NCBI RefSeq assembly: GCF_007991655.1
Contig: NZ_BJYT01000004.1
Coordinates: 248,001 to 312,000, forward strand
DNA length: 64,000 bases
Direction of reading: 5' to 3'
Origin: Segetibacter aerophilus
Lineage (GTDB): Bacteria; Bacteroidota; Bacteroidia; Chitinophagales; Chitinophagaceae
Below, one piece after another: positions 25,655 through 34,661 of the stretch; the stretch's first letter is position 1; the number at the start of each line of letters is the position of its first letter. The translations under genes were made by a program, and so were the position numbers. The notes below the pieces were generated by a model that had not been told where the DNA came from, searched no databases, and saw only the letters and a list, made by a program, of their open reading frames with translations.

Positions 25655-26863
25655 ATGAAAAGAAGAATTTTACCCATTATTACCATTACTGCCGTTTTAC
25701 TTTCTTCACAGTCTAATGCTCAAAAAAATACTGCATTTGCTGTTACAGCCGCCAATAAGGGAAGTTTTAACTGGAATGTAATCCGGGAAATTGATTTGTC
25801 GACAGGCGAAGTAATCAGAACGCTGTATGATCCCGCCATTAACAAAAATATCAGTTATAAAGCTGCAAAGGGATCTGACCTAAAGCCCAACACTACGGTT
25901 CACTCGGCAACCGGCGCCGGGGTTGCGGCTGCAGCTTTTGATGCCTTGCACAACCGCCTTTATTTTACCAGCATGCGAGGTGATGCTTTGCAATATTTTG
26001 ATCTTAGCACAAACGATCTAAACGTTGTCGTCAACAATAATCCGGCTTTCAATACCGGCATAAAGCACAACGAGGGAAACGTAATTACCCGTATGGCTTT
26101 TGGTTCTGATGGATATGGATATGCTATCTCAAATGATGGTAAAGGTTTCATTCGTTTTACAACTGATGATAAGCCAACTGTGACCAACTTAGGTGAATTA
26201 ACAGATGGTAGTAAAAACGGCAAAATAAGTATCCATAGCCAGGCTACGAGCTGGGGTGGTGATATGGTCGGTGATGCTTATGGAAATTTGTATCTCGTAA
26301 CTTATCGCAACCATCTTTTCAAGATCAATCCTAATACAAGAGTTGCCGATTATTTAGGTCAGTTAAAAGGTATACCCGAGCAGTTCACCAGCAACGGTGC
26401 TGTCGTAGATGATGAAGGTGAATTAATTGTAAGTAGTGCAACGGTTACCGACAATTATTATAAGGTGAATATTTCAACGCTTGATGCTACACCTATCCAA
26501 AAGAAAGAAATGACTGTCTTCAATAGTTCAGATTTAGCGAACAAAAATTTGTTGTACCAGAAGAAGGGCCTAGCTAATGTATTTAATACCATCAAAGTAA
26601 ATGATGCTCTAAGTGTTTTTCCTAACCCCGTTACAAACAAGGTCTTTAATGTGCAGTTTGATAAAGTTCCTTTAGGTAGATACAACATGCTTTTGACTGA
26701 TGCTTCTGGTCGCGCAGTTCTATCAAAATCATTAATTATCGCAATGAAAGGTCAGGTTGAAAGAGTAGCTCTACCACGCACAGCAGGTGGCGGAACTTAT
26801 TTTGTAAAATTGGTAGGCAGCGTTGACACTGCTGCCTTTAACCAGGAAATAGTGGTGCAGTAA
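25655..26863 (+). CDS. T9SS-exported beta-propeller-like protein
   Basis: 402-residue secreted protein. The signal peptide (MKRRILPIITITAVLLSSQS, then NAQ) is followed by a repeated-strand region (about 25-300) with propeller-like blocks such as FDALHNRLYFTSMRGDALQY, GSDGYGYAISND, DAYGNLYLVTYRNH and VDDEGELIVSSA. The C-terminal 80 residues form a type A T9SS sorting domain (LSVFPNPVTNKVFNVQF, MLLTDASGRAVLS, GTYFVKLVG). It is therefore predicted to be exported by type IX secretion and possibly surface-anchored. The ligand is unknown. It starts 65 nt after murQ. Confidence 0.85.
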   Translation: MKRRILPIITITAVLLSSQSNAQKNTAFAVTAANKGSFNWNVIREIDLSTGEVIRTLYDPAINKNISYKAAKGSDLKPNTTVHSATGAGVAAAAFDALHNRLYFTSMRGDALQYFDLSTNDLNVVVNNNPAFNTGIKHNEGNVITRMAFGSDGYGYAISNDGKGFIRFTTDDKPTVTNLGELTDGSKNGKISIHSQATSWGGDMVGDAYGNLYLVTYRNHLFKINPNTRVADYLGQLKGIPEQFTSNGAVVDDEGELIVSSATVTDNYYKVNISTLDATPIQKKEMTVFNSSDLANKNLLYQKKGLANVFNTIKVNDALSVFPNPVTNKVFNVQFDKVPLGRYNMLLTDASGRAVLSKSLIIAMKGQVERVALPRTAGGGTYFVKLVGSVDTAAFNQEIVVQ

Positions 26864-26883
26864 GTTCAGGATATTTCTAAAGT

Positions 26884-26910
26884 AAGGGCCGCAAAAGCGG
26901 CCCTTTTTTT
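26884..26910 (+). terminator. rho-independent terminator after the T9SS propeller gene
   Basis: Stem AAGGGCCGC / GCGGCCCTT with an AAAA loop and a T-run, 20 nt after the stop. Confidence 0.9.
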
Positions 26911-26990
26911 GTTTCATTTTTAAGGAATATTAGTTGTTTTTTTAAGAAAGGAAATAAACATTTGCAATAAGAAAAGAGGCGATAGATTTT

Positions 26991-27560
26991 ATGCACGATA
27001 TAGAACCATATTTTAACTGGAGGCACATGTACACCGCTGAAGAAGATGAGAAATCTCCTTTTTTTGGCCGTACATACAGTGAGTTCGAATATTCCCAATC
27101 GGTTTATAATTATTACATCCATCCCCAATGGGATGAGTTTGGCAGCAAGACTTTGTATTTGAAAGTTTTGTATGCTGACTATTCAGAGAACTTTGCAATC
27201 ATTGAGTTAATCGGTGAATGGAACGACGCGATTGAGAATGATATAATGACACTGAAACGCGACGTTATAGATGAAATGTTCTTTGAACATATTACCAAGT
27301 TTATTTTGATAACTGAAAATGTGCTGAACTTCCATAGCGGTGATAAAGATTATTATGAAGAATGGTTCGAAGAGGTGACTGATGAAGGTGGATGGATTGT
27401 TGCCATCAACATGCCTGAGCAAACGCAGTACGATTTCAAAAGAAAAAAGCTTAACTATTTTATTGAACTGGTTAATATTCCAAATTGGAGGGTATACAAA
27501 CCGCAACATTTATTTGATAAAATTGATACCGACATTAGCAACAGGATCGGTAATGTGTAA
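26991..27560 (+). CDS. conserved hypothetical acidic protein
   Basis: 189-residue soluble protein without signal peptide or membrane segments, rich in Asp, Glu, Tyr and Phe (MHDIEPYFNWRHMYTAEEDE, FFGRTYSEFEYSQSVYNYYI, and PQWDEFGSKTLYLKVLYADY). It has an alternating pattern suggesting a mixed alpha/beta domain. I do not recognise a family. It has its own intergenic upstream region after a strong terminator, and its reading frame has typical codon use. Confidence 0.7.
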   Translation: MHDIEPYFNWRHMYTAEEDEKSPFFGRTYSEFEYSQSVYNYYIHPQWDEFGSKTLYLKVLYADYSENFAIIELIGEWNDAIENDIMTLKRDVIDEMFFEHITKFILITENVLNFHSGDKDYYEEWFEEVTDEGGWIVAINMPEQTQYDFKRKKLNYFIELVNIPNWRVYKPQHLFDKIDTDISNRIGNV

Positions 27561-27636
27561 AGCCCCGACGCAGTAATTGTAGTAAAGGCAACTTTTTATC
27601 AAAAAATGTTGTCAATACTTTCTAAATAAGGGACTG

Positions 27637-28452
27637 ATGAAAATTAAACTTTACACTTCTATATATATACTTGCTTGTCTTGCCATAGCTACTTCCTGCA
27701 ACAAAAGAAATGACTACAACGGAAATGTGGAGGTTATAAAAGAGTGGAACTTTACACTTTCTTCTTTCAACGAAAATTATGCAACACCTGCAATTGAGAC
27801 CAGTGCAACTTTTCACATGGTTGCCCTTGCTGATAACAGCATCAGGTACGATGTAAAAATAGACAGCGCAGATAGAATTGTAGCAGCAAGGATAAACTTA
27901 GGAGACCCACTAACAGAAGGCAGCTTACTGATCGATCTTCCTGTAAGAATTTATAGCACATATGCCAGCGGCGTACTGCCTGGTTTAAGGGCAGGCTTAA
28001 TGGATACCTTACTTAATAATGACATAGAGAAGTATATAAACATTACATCCAACAAGGCGCCTTTAGGACTTGTTCGCGGACAGCTGAACTCAGAGTTGGT
28101 CTTATCAAAGAATGTAAGTTTATCGGGAAGCGCTGTTGTTCCTTCAGTAACGACCACTACCGCCGGCACTGCCTTTCTGCGGTTAACTGCTAACAATGTT
28201 TTGTATAGTAAAATCGTCCTTACTAATAACGATCCTTCCGATCCTGTTACGATGGCCACCATAAACCAGGGCGGCTCTGCAGCAAATGGTCCTGCAATCG
28301 TAACTCTGGCATCTACTCCGCAGGATATTGGGGTTGCAAAGAAAGCTAGCGTAAATTCTTCAGTTTCTACTGCTCTTTTAAATGGTAACACCTATGTTAC
28401 TTTGAGTTCTGCTCTTAAGCCGGTAGGAAAATTAAGGGGACAAATAAAGTAG
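27637..28452 (+). CDS. CHRD-domain lipoprotein
   Basis: 271-residue lipoprotein with lipobox ending IATSC (Cys21). Two CHRD-type beta domains are visible. The first (about 35-150) ends with APLGLVRGQL and the second (about 160-270) ends with LKPVGKLRGQIK, the GxLRGQI signature of CHRD. CHRD domains occur in chordin and in many bacterial surface proteins of unknown role. It is probably an outer-membrane-attached binding protein. There is no neighbour that specifies a function. Confidence 0.85.
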   Translation: MKIKLYTSIYILACLAIATSCNKRNDYNGNVEVIKEWNFTLSSFNENYATPAIETSATFHMVALADNSIRYDVKIDSADRIVAARINLGDPLTEGSLLIDLPVRIYSTYASGVLPGLRAGLMDTLLNNDIEKYINITSNKAPLGLVRGQLNSELVLSKNVSLSGSAVVPSVTTTTAGTAFLRLTANNVLYSKIVLTNNDPSDPVTMATINQGGSAANGPAIVTLASTPQDIGVAKKASVNSSVSTALLNGNTYVTLSSALKPVGKLRGQIK

Positions 28453-28627
28453 CCTATTTTCCCACTCGATACTTTCAACATTTTAACTGCAATATTTCCG
28501 TTTCACTATAAATGTAAAGGCGTAGCCTTTAGTGTTAGCGGGTACAAGAAGAAACATTTTTATTGTTATTTGGAATTTCTTTTCCAGCGAAGCGAGATGT
28601 TATAAAATTGATACATTTACTTCTTTA

Positions 28628-28659
28628 TTTCTAAACCCAATACGGACTAGGTTTAGAAA
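28628..28659. promoter_or_regulatory. 10-bp perfect inverted repeat upstream of the HutG-like gene (possible operator)
   Basis: TTTCTAAACC at 28628-28637 and GGTTTAGAAA at 28650-28659 are exact reverse complements separated by 12 nt. The element lies 21 nt before the ATG and just after a near -7 box TACATTTA (28612-28619), where a repressor would cover the transcription start. There is no T-run, so it is not a terminator. Confidence 0.5.
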
Positions 28660-28680
28660 GCTGCAAAACCAAATAACCAT

Positions 28681-29727
28681 ATGAAGTATTTCAAATTCTA
28701 CAGTAAGCAGGAAATATTATCTATTACCAATACACGTCGGTTTGAAACTAAGTTAGGAGAGCGACTGTTGGTTATTTCAGACCCTAATAAACTGGAAGAG
28801 TCGCTAAAAGAATCCAAAGCCAAGTTTGTAGTTTTTGGTATTCCTGAGGATATAGGAGTCAGGGCGAATTTTGGTGTTGGGGGAACAGGAACAGCATGGC
28901 AGCCTTTCTTATCTTCTTTTGTCAATATTCAAAGCAATGATTTCCTTGAAGGAAGCGAGATAATATTACTTGGAAGGTTTGACTTTACCGAAATAGAAGC
29001 ATTGATAGAAACCAATGCACACAACTTTGAAGAAAAGGTAGATGCTTATCGCCATGCGGTAAATGAAGTAGATGAAGCTGTTGAGCCGTTGGTTAAACTA
29101 ATCACACAGTATAATAAAATTCCCATTGTTATTGGAGGAGGCCACAATAATGCTTACCCTCTCATCAAAGGCGCTGCAAAAGGATTGTACAAATCGGGTC
29201 TCATTCCACTGGCGTCAATAAATTGCATCAACCTCGATGCTCATGCTGATTTCAGGCCTTTAGAAGGTCGACATAGCGGCAATGCTTTTTCATACGCTGA
29301 GGAAGATGGATTTCTGCAGAAGTACTGCGTTATTGGCATTCACGAAAACTACCTAACCCAAAATATCTGGATGGATGTGGTGAATAATCCTTTCATAGAC
29401 TTTATAACTTATGAGGACATTTTTATCCACGAGAAGAAAAATTTTCTGGAAGCAATTGCACACGCCACAACCTTTACAGAAGACAACTACACAGGTATTG
29501 AACTTGATTTAGATTGTATAGAAAATACACTAAGTAGTGCAGCTACACCAAGTGGAGTTGAGCCATTACATGCACGCCAATTTATATCTTACGCTTCTGC
29601 AGATAGCAAGACGGCGTACTTACACATTTGTGAGGGAGCCACGAGACTTTCTGATGGAAGAAGCAGCGAAACTACCGGCAAGCTGATCGCTTATCTTGTA
29701 AGTGATTTTTTAAAGGCAAAAGAGTGA
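28681..29727 (+). CDS. hutG: arginase-family hydrolase, formimidoylglutamase-like
   Basis: 348-residue ureohydrolase. Mn-binding residues are in place: His155 in IGGGHNNAYP, the Asp186-Ala-His188-Ala-Asp190 block in NLDAHADFRPLEGRHSGN, and Asp276 and Asp278 in GIELDLDCIE. The extended N-terminal region and the whole-length pattern match the Bacteroidota formimidoylglutamase group, which acts last in histidine degradation, releasing formamide. No other hut gene is adjacent. Arginase or agmatinase activity therefore remains possible, and the gene symbol is by similarity only. An inverted repeat upstream suggests regulated expression. Confidence 0.82.
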   Translation: MKYFKFYSKQEILSITNTRRFETKLGERLLVISDPNKLEESLKESKAKFVVFGIPEDIGVRANFGVGGTGTAWQPFLSSFVNIQSNDFLEGSEIILLGRFDFTEIEALIETNAHNFEEKVDAYRHAVNEVDEAVEPLVKLITQYNKIPIVIGGGHNNAYPLIKGAAKGLYKSGLIPLASINCINLDAHADFRPLEGRHSGNAFSYAEEDGFLQKYCVIGIHENYLTQNIWMDVVNNPFIDFITYEDIFIHEKKNFLEAIAHATTFTEDNYTGIELDLDCIENTLSSAATPSGVEPLHARQFISYASADSKTAYLHICEGATRLSDGRSSETTGKLIAYLVSDFLKAKE

Positions 29728-29732
29728 AAAAA

Positions 29733-29826
29733 GCTTCAAGCGTTTAGCTATAAGCCGCAAGCTTGAGCTGCGAAGCGACGATAACAAGAAACGTTCTAGG
29801 CTTGTAGCTTGAAACTAGCAGCTTAA
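29733..29826. repeat. AGCT/AAGCTT-rich intergenic repeat
   Basis: Repeated short units AAGCTT, TAGCT, GAGCT and GCTTGTAGCTTG on both strands, between convergent hutG-like and ABC-F genes. It resembles the stretch at 11315 and can form several alternative small hairpins. Confidence 0.5.
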
Positions 29827-29838
29827 GTCTCGAGACTC

Positions 29839-31815
29839 TTATCCTGCTGCCTGTGTTTCCAGTTCCATTACTTTTTCGAAAAGCGATTCGTATTCTTTGT
29901 TTAAAGATTGCAACGTGTCGTGGGCTTTTCTATAGTCGTTCTCAACGAGTGCAAATTTCTTTTTGTCAGAATAATTTTCAGGGGCACCAAGCGCCTTTTC
30001 AAGCCTCGCTCTTTCATCTGAGGCTTTGCTTATTTCGGTTTCGAGAGCCATCAATCTTTTCTGTTGCTTCTGCAATTCCCTTTGCAACTCACGGTTAACA
30101 GGAGCATTACTGACAGCTTTTTCCTGCATTGGTGCTGCAGGTTTCGCTTCTTCTTTTTTTACACTTTCGGTTTTTGGTTTTCCGCCTTCACTTTTTTTAT
30201 CCGCGTCAATTTTCGCCATTCGCTCGTTCCATTCAACCCATTCCTGGTAAGTGCCTTTAAATTCTTTGATCTTGTGATCAACGATTTCCCAGATCTTATT
30301 AGCAGTTTTAGAAATGAAAAAACGGTCGTGACTAACCAGGATATAACTACCGGGATATTTGTTTAGCGCTCCAGCCAATAACTCCACAGAGTGCATATCA
30401 AGGTGGTTGGTAGGTTCATCGAGCATTAAGAAGTTGGCTTTGCTTACAATTGTTTTTGCCAGGGCTACACGTGCCTTTTCACCTCCACTCAATACCTTAA
30501 TTTTCTTTTCCACATCATCACCTCCAAACAAAAATCCACCTAGCAAGCTACGCAGTTCCATCTCAGTTTTCTGGCTTCCACATTCTTTCATTTCGTCAAG
30601 AATCGTGTTATTAAGGTTCAAAGCTTCTAACTGATGTTGAGCGTAAAAGCTTTCGTCTACATTGTGTCCCCACACCCTTTCTCCTTCAAAAGTTTCGGCT
30701 TCCGCCACTATCCGCAAAAGGGTAGATTTACCTTTACCATTCGCACCAATCAATGCAATCTTATCACCGCGGTCAATTTCGCCGGTAGCATTTTCGAGAA
30801 TTACATTATCGCCAAATCTCTTGTTAATATGTTTTAAAGAAACCAACACGCGACCCGGTGTTTTATCCATTTGAAAGTTAATCCTGATGTCGGGACGCTC
30901 TAACTGCACATCCTCAACTACATCCAACTTATCAAGTCGCTTTTGCACACTTTGTGCTTGTGCAGCTTTACTTGCCTTAGCCTTAAAGCGCTCTATAAAT
31001 CTTTCCTGCTGTCGAATGTAATCCTGCTGATTTTCATAGGCCCTTTGTTGCATGTCTATCCGGATATCTTTCTCCCGCTCGTAGTAATCGTAATTACCAG
31101 TGTAGATGTGTAACTGCCTTTGATATAATTCCACAATCTTATTCACCATTCGGTTAAGGAAAAACTTATCGTGACTGACAATAACGACGCTTCCCTTATA
31201 GTTCAACAAGTATTTTTCCAACCATTCGATCGACGGTAGGTCAAGGTGGTTAGTAGGTTCATCAAGCAATAAAACATCGGGAGCTTGTAAGATCATTTTA
31301 GCCAGCAGCACACGCATTCTCCAGCCTCCGCTGAACTGCTTATACGGTTTCTCGAGATCTTCGTTAGAAAAGCCAAGACCGTGTAAAACCTCTTCAGCTT
31401 TGTAGTGAACGTTGTATCCGTCCAACACGTCCATCTCATGTAGCGCGTCAGTATATTTTAATAAAATCTCTTCACTTTCCGGATTTGCTTCTAATTCTTT
31501 ACCAAGTCTTTCAATATCTTTTTCGAGTTGTTGTACACGTTCAAATGCACCCAGTGCAACGCCTGTAATGCTTTCGTTTGTATCAAAGCTTAGCAAGTCC
31601 TGATGTAGGTAACCGATCGTCGTTTCACGTCCTTTTTCAACAGTTCCTGCTGATGGCGAATATTGACCAACTAATACTTTCAGCAAAGTAGATTTTCCGG
31701 TACCGTTGTATCCAATGAGACCAATGCGATCACCCGGTTGAATATGCCATGTTGCATCACTTACAATAACCCTTGCACCAAATTCGAACGTAACATTTTG
31801 AAGACCTAATAACAT
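29839..31815 (-). CDS. ABC-F family ATP-binding protein
   Basis: 658-residue protein with two ABC ATPase domains and no membrane segments, the layout of ABC-F translation factors (EttA/Uup/Vga class). First domain: GYNGTGKSTLL, FSGGWRMRVLLAKM and LLLDEPTNHLD. Second domain: GANGKGKSTLLR, LSGGEKARVALAKTI and LMLDEPTNHLD. The inter-domain linker is basic and helical. The C-terminus (about 530-655) has a KEEAKPAAPMQEKA low-complexity hinge and then a long coiled coil, as in Uup. A role on the ribosome or in DNA or translation stress is family knowledge; a specific resistance function is not indicated. Confidence 0.93.
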   Translation of the reverse strand: MLLGLQNVTFEFGARVIVSDATWHIQPGDRIGLIGYNGTGKSTLLKVLVGQYSPSAGTVEKGRETTIGYLHQDLLSFDTNESITGVALGAFERVQQLEKDIERLGKELEANPESEEILLKYTDALHEMDVLDGYNVHYKAEEVLHGLGFSNEDLEKPYKQFSGGWRMRVLLAKMILQAPDVLLLDEPTNHLDLPSIEWLEKYLLNYKGSVVIVSHDKFFLNRMVNKIVELYQRQLHIYTGNYDYYEREKDIRIDMQQRAYENQQDYIRQQERFIERFKAKASKAAQAQSVQKRLDKLDVVEDVQLERPDIRINFQMDKTPGRVLVSLKHINKRFGDNVILENATGEIDRGDKIALIGANGKGKSTLLRIVAEAETFEGERVWGHNVDESFYAQHQLEALNLNNTILDEMKECGSQKTEMELRSLLGGFLFGGDDVEKKIKVLSGGEKARVALAKTIVSKANFLMLDEPTNHLDMHSVELLAGALNKYPGSYILVSHDRFFISKTANKIWEIVDHKIKEFKGTYQEWVEWNERMAKIDADKKSEGGKPKTESVKKEEAKPAAPMQEKAVSNAPVNRELQRELQKQQKRLMALETEISKASDERARLEKALGAPENYSDKKKFALVENDYRKAHDTLQSLNKEYESLFEKVMELETQAAG

Positions 31816-31908
31816 AATTACCCCAACCCGAAAAGGGTTTAAATTTTAAATTAATAAAAAAAGCTCCTCTTAATTTATTCCCGTTTTAACGGTTTTAAGG
31901 ACGATTTG

Positions 31909-31938
31909 CAAAAGTATGGCAATGACTTTGGAAAGCAA
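31909..31938 (-). promoter_or_regulatory. Bacteroidota promoter of the ABC-F gene
   Basis: Minus-strand TTG at 31938-31936, 19 nt spacer, then TACTTTTG at 31916-31909. Both elements match the consensus. The leader to the ATG at 31815 would be about 90 nt. Confidence 0.65.
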
Positions 31939-31945
31939 TTTCATT

Positions 31946-31953
31946 TACTTTTG
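31946..31953 (+). promoter_or_regulatory. -7 promoter element for the DUF3347 gene
   Basis: TACTTTTG, an exact TAnnTTTG match, 17 nt before the ATG. A TTTG lies upstream at 31927-31930, but the spacer is only 15 nt. Confidence 0.5.
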
Positions 31954-31970
31954 TAAAAACGTTTTTTAAC

Positions 31971-32552
31971 ATGAGAAAATATATGGCGATTGCCGCCTTG
32001 GCTATCTTAACTTCCTGTGGTGGTTCTTCTGAAAATACTCCGGCCCAGGAAGCAAAAAAGGATGAGCCTTTAACCCAGACGAAAAACTCCTCTGATTTTA
32101 ATGTAAAGTTTACTGACTTATTGAATAATTACTATCATTTAAAAGACGCTTTTGTATTATCAAATAGTGACATGGCTACTTCTTCTGCAAGTCTTTTGGT
32201 TACCAGTGCAGATGGGTTGAAATTGGATGAAGTGAAGGCTGACAGCAGTATAGTTGAGATGGCTAAAGGATATTTGCAGACTGTATCTTCTGAGGCGAAA
32301 GCGTTGGGGCAGGAGAAAGATATTGAAGCGAAGCGTAAATCATTTCAAATAATTAGCGATGCGATGTATGACCTTGTAAGAACGGTACGTTTTGACAAAG
32401 ATGTAGTTTATCACCAGTTCTGCCCGATGGCTTTTAATGATGCCGGTGCCTATTGGTTAAGTGCAACAGCAGATGTTAAAAATCCTTATTTCGGTAGGAA
32501 GATGCTGACCTGCGGTGAGGTGAAAGACTCAATAGATTTTAGAGGGAAATAA
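31971..32552 (+). CDS. DUF3347 domain lipoprotein
   Basis: 193-residue lipoprotein with lipobox LTSC (Cys16), a low-complexity linker, and a DUF3347 domain (about 38-190). The domain signature FCPMAFNDAGAYWLSATADV and PYFGRKMLTCGEV with its Cys and Met residues is diagnostic. DUF3347 domains are often found with heavy-metal efflux systems, and the conserved Cys, His and Met hint at metal contact, but no efflux gene is adjacent here. It is divergent from the ABC-F gene. Confidence 0.88.
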   Translation: MRKYMAIAALAILTSCGGSSENTPAQEAKKDEPLTQTKNSSDFNVKFTDLLNNYYHLKDAFVLSNSDMATSSASLLVTSADGLKLDEVKADSSIVEMAKGYLQTVSSEAKALGQEKDIEAKRKSFQIISDAMYDLVRTVRFDKDVVYHQFCPMAFNDAGAYWLSATADVKNPYFGRKMLTCGEVKDSIDFRGK

Positions 32553-32577
32553 CCAAAAGTTTAATAATTCAATTCAT

Positions 32578-32609
32578 AAAAAATCCTGTTTACTTACGAC
32601 AGGATTTTT
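32578..32609 (+). terminator. terminator after the DUF3347 gene
   Basis: AAATCCTGT / ACAGGATTT stem with a 9-nt loop and a T5 tail. Confidence 0.8.
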
Positions 32610-32695
32610 CATTGGTAGCATGATTATGTCACCCACATTTCCATTTAGCACTATTAATAACAAGTTTGAAAATAAAGTGTTGTCAACCTAAAATC

Positions 32696-32722
32696 AAAAG
32701 AGAGGGCGTGAAACACGTCCTC
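32696..32722. terminator. terminator between DUF3347 and DUF4142 genes
   Basis: AGAGAGGGCGTG / CACGTCCTCTCT stem (one G-T) around AAA, with flanking A and T runs. It serves the minus-strand DUF4142 gene and may back up the previous terminator. Confidence 0.8.
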
Positions 32723-32756
32723 TCTTTTTTTAAGATCCTGAATTATTAAGCAAGGC

Positions 32757-33380
32757 TTACTTCTTCATTCCATCCTGTATTTTTTGAATGTGCTCCAGGT
32801 GTTTTTTTAGCACGGGAAGAGTTTTAGTAGCAAAGACTTTTACGTCTGCATCGTTTCCTTTACTTGCTTCATCTTCAAATTTGCTAACATCTTCTTTGTG
32901 GTCGTCGACCATCATTTCTACGTAAGCTTTATCGAAGTCGGCACCCTTTTTAGCCTGTAATTCATCTATGTGCTTTTGATGTTTTTCCATAGGGTGCGGA
33001 GAAACCGTTACATTCTTTTTTGCAGCAACCGCTTTAAGTTCTGCATTGGCTTTCGTGTGATCTGTAACCATCATCCGACCAAATTCTTTTACCTGCGCTG
33101 ATGCCGCATTAGTAGCTGCAATTTTTCCAAGAGCAACTTCCATTAGCCCTCCACTAGCAGCTTCCATTACAAACTCGCGATCTTCGGCCATGCTGGTGTC
33201 AGAGTTGCCGCCAATCGCGGTTGTGTTTGATGCAGATGCATCAGTAGACGTGTCTGTAGTAGTACTAACGGTAGTAGATGTATCACCACTTGTTGTTGTG
33301 TCAGTGCTTGTGCCTCCACCGCATCCGGACGCGAAAGCAAGAAAGGCCATCAGGCCAAAAGGCATTATTAATTTTTTCAT
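32757..33380 (-). CDS. DUF4142 domain lipoprotein
   Basis: 207 residues from the ATG at 33380, which begins MKKLIMPFGLMAFLAFASGC with a clear lipobox. An ATG at 33410 would place ten extra residues before the signal. A Ser/Thr/Asp-rich linker (about 22-60) follows, then a DUF4142 ferritin-like helical domain (about 70-205) with DREFVMEAASGGLMEVALGK and FGRMMVTDHTKANAELKAVA. The family is a periplasmic four-helix bundle of unknown function, often stress-related. Confidence 0.9.
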   Translation of the reverse strand: MKKLIMPFGLMAFLAFASGCGGGTSTDTTTSGDTSTTVSTTTDTSTDASASNTTAIGGNSDTSMAEDREFVMEAASGGLMEVALGKIAATNAASAQVKEFGRMMVTDHTKANAELKAVAAKKNVTVSPHPMEKHQKHIDELQAKKGADFDKAYVEMMVDDHKEDVSKFEDEASKGNDADVKVFATKTLPVLKKHLEHIQKIQDGMKK

Positions 33381-33496
33381 TATCAATGATTTAATTAACG
33401 ATAATATCAAAAAAAGTATGCCAATAGGTAGCGTTAAGGTGTTTACGTTTTTGTTAAGCCTTGCGATCTATCCAGATTTATAAGGGTTAAACAAAC

Positions 33497-34510
33497 TCAA
33501 AATTTATAAATGACTCCTGGCATAAAAGATCCCCCAACGTAATTAAAAGTGTATTCTAATTCTCCACGTTTTTTACGTGCGCCCGTTTTGGACTCCACTC
33601 GCCTGTTTCGTTTTACCACCTGTTTTGCACAGAGGTAACCCATTCCCAACGCTAATGGATAGTCGCTTGCCCAATGCACCTTGTTATTAATCATCGAGTA
33701 AGCAACTAATCCTGTAAGTGAAAATCCTACCGGTTTAATCCATTTTTTTTCAGGATAGTTTTCGGAGAAAATGGTAATAGACGACATTAGTGTTGCAAGG
33801 TGACCAGAAGGGAAAGCGTCGTAATTGGGCGTGTAATTTTGATAATCTGAGAAAGAAGGAAAAGGGTGCCATTCTCCCGCGGGCACGGTGGACTCGCTCG
33901 GATTTTGTCTTCCTGTTATTCTCTTAACTATTTGCGTACCTACACCCATCAGAATAAAAGCTTCTGCAAGTTGACTTGCAGTACTTAAAGCCCGGTAGTC
34001 ATCCTTAATCTTTCCGTAAGTATATAAACCGGCACCAATTAATAAGCTTGGAAAACCTTGACCAACCTGGTAGAATGCGGTGTTTAAATTTCCAGGGAAT
34101 CGAAGAAGTGCTACGTCCTTACTTCCGAGCTTTACAATCACGTTTTTGTTCTTCTCGTCAGGACTTAAATGTATCCGTCTTGAAAAATCTTCGACTCCAT
34201 CTGTTATTGGCTGATCCGCGATTATTAAGAGGCCCGTACTTGCTGCTATAGCTAACAAAGGTTTAATGCTTTTTTTGCTGAAAGTTGTAGTTACGATACC
34301 TGCAGCATCTTTGGGTAAATCGGTTATGAAAGCAAATTTCTTAGGCGTTTTATAGATCAGAGTTTTCCCGTTGCCTACATCATATCGCATTTCCGTTTTG
34401 GCAACTTTGCTAGGGGGGGTAGTAGTGTCGGTTAAAATAGTAGTTTGTGCATTAACGAGAAATGAATTAAAAAAGCAAAGAAGCAGGGCAGAGAGAAAAG
34501 CTTTGTTCAT
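33497..34510 (-). CDS. PAP2 superfamily phosphatase
   Basis: 337-residue protein with a signal peptide (ending FLVNAQ) and a C-terminal PAP2 domain. The three phosphatase motifs are KRITGRQNP, PSGH in AFPSGHLATLMSS, and the NNKVHWASDYP block with catalytic His and Asp. The usual Arg-Pro of motif 1 is Gln-Asn-Pro here. The N-terminal 60-150 region is soluble, so the active site probably faces the periplasm. Likely substrates are undecaprenyl pyrophosphate or other lipid phosphates, by family knowledge only. Confidence 0.87.
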   Translation of the reverse strand: MNKAFLSALLLCFFNSFLVNAQTTILTDTTTPPSKVAKTEMRYDVGNGKTLIYKTPKKFAFITDLPKDAAGIVTTTFSKKSIKPLLAIAASTGLLIIADQPITDGVEDFSRRIHLSPDEKNKNVIVKLGSKDVALLRFPGNLNTAFYQVGQGFPSLLIGAGLYTYGKIKDDYRALSTASQLAEAFILMGVGTQIVKRITGRQNPSESTVPAGEWHPFPSFSDYQNYTPNYDAFPSGHLATLMSSITIFSENYPEKKWIKPVGFSLTGLVAYSMINNKVHWASDYPLALGMGYLCAKQVVKRNRRVESKTGARKKRGELEYTFNYVGGSFMPGVIYKF

Positions 34511-34661
34511 CGGTAAAGAAATAGTAGAAGGCCAAATTTAGATTGAAAACAAATACTGGGAGGTTTATTAAAATATAAAAGACTCCGATACCTTTTTCCT
34601 TTGTCGTAGGCTTTTTAATTTTCCATTCGTTTCCAGTAATTTTAGCTACTAAAAGTCACTT

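Noticed and set aside
28514-28531. Hairpin TAAAGGC-GTA-GCCTTTA downstream of the CHRD gene as a terminator
   Set aside because: Only seven pairs and no T-run follows, so termination is not supported.
29839-31815. Plus-strand ORFs inside the ABC-F gene
   Set aside because: They are antisense shadows of a clear two-domain ABC-F protein.
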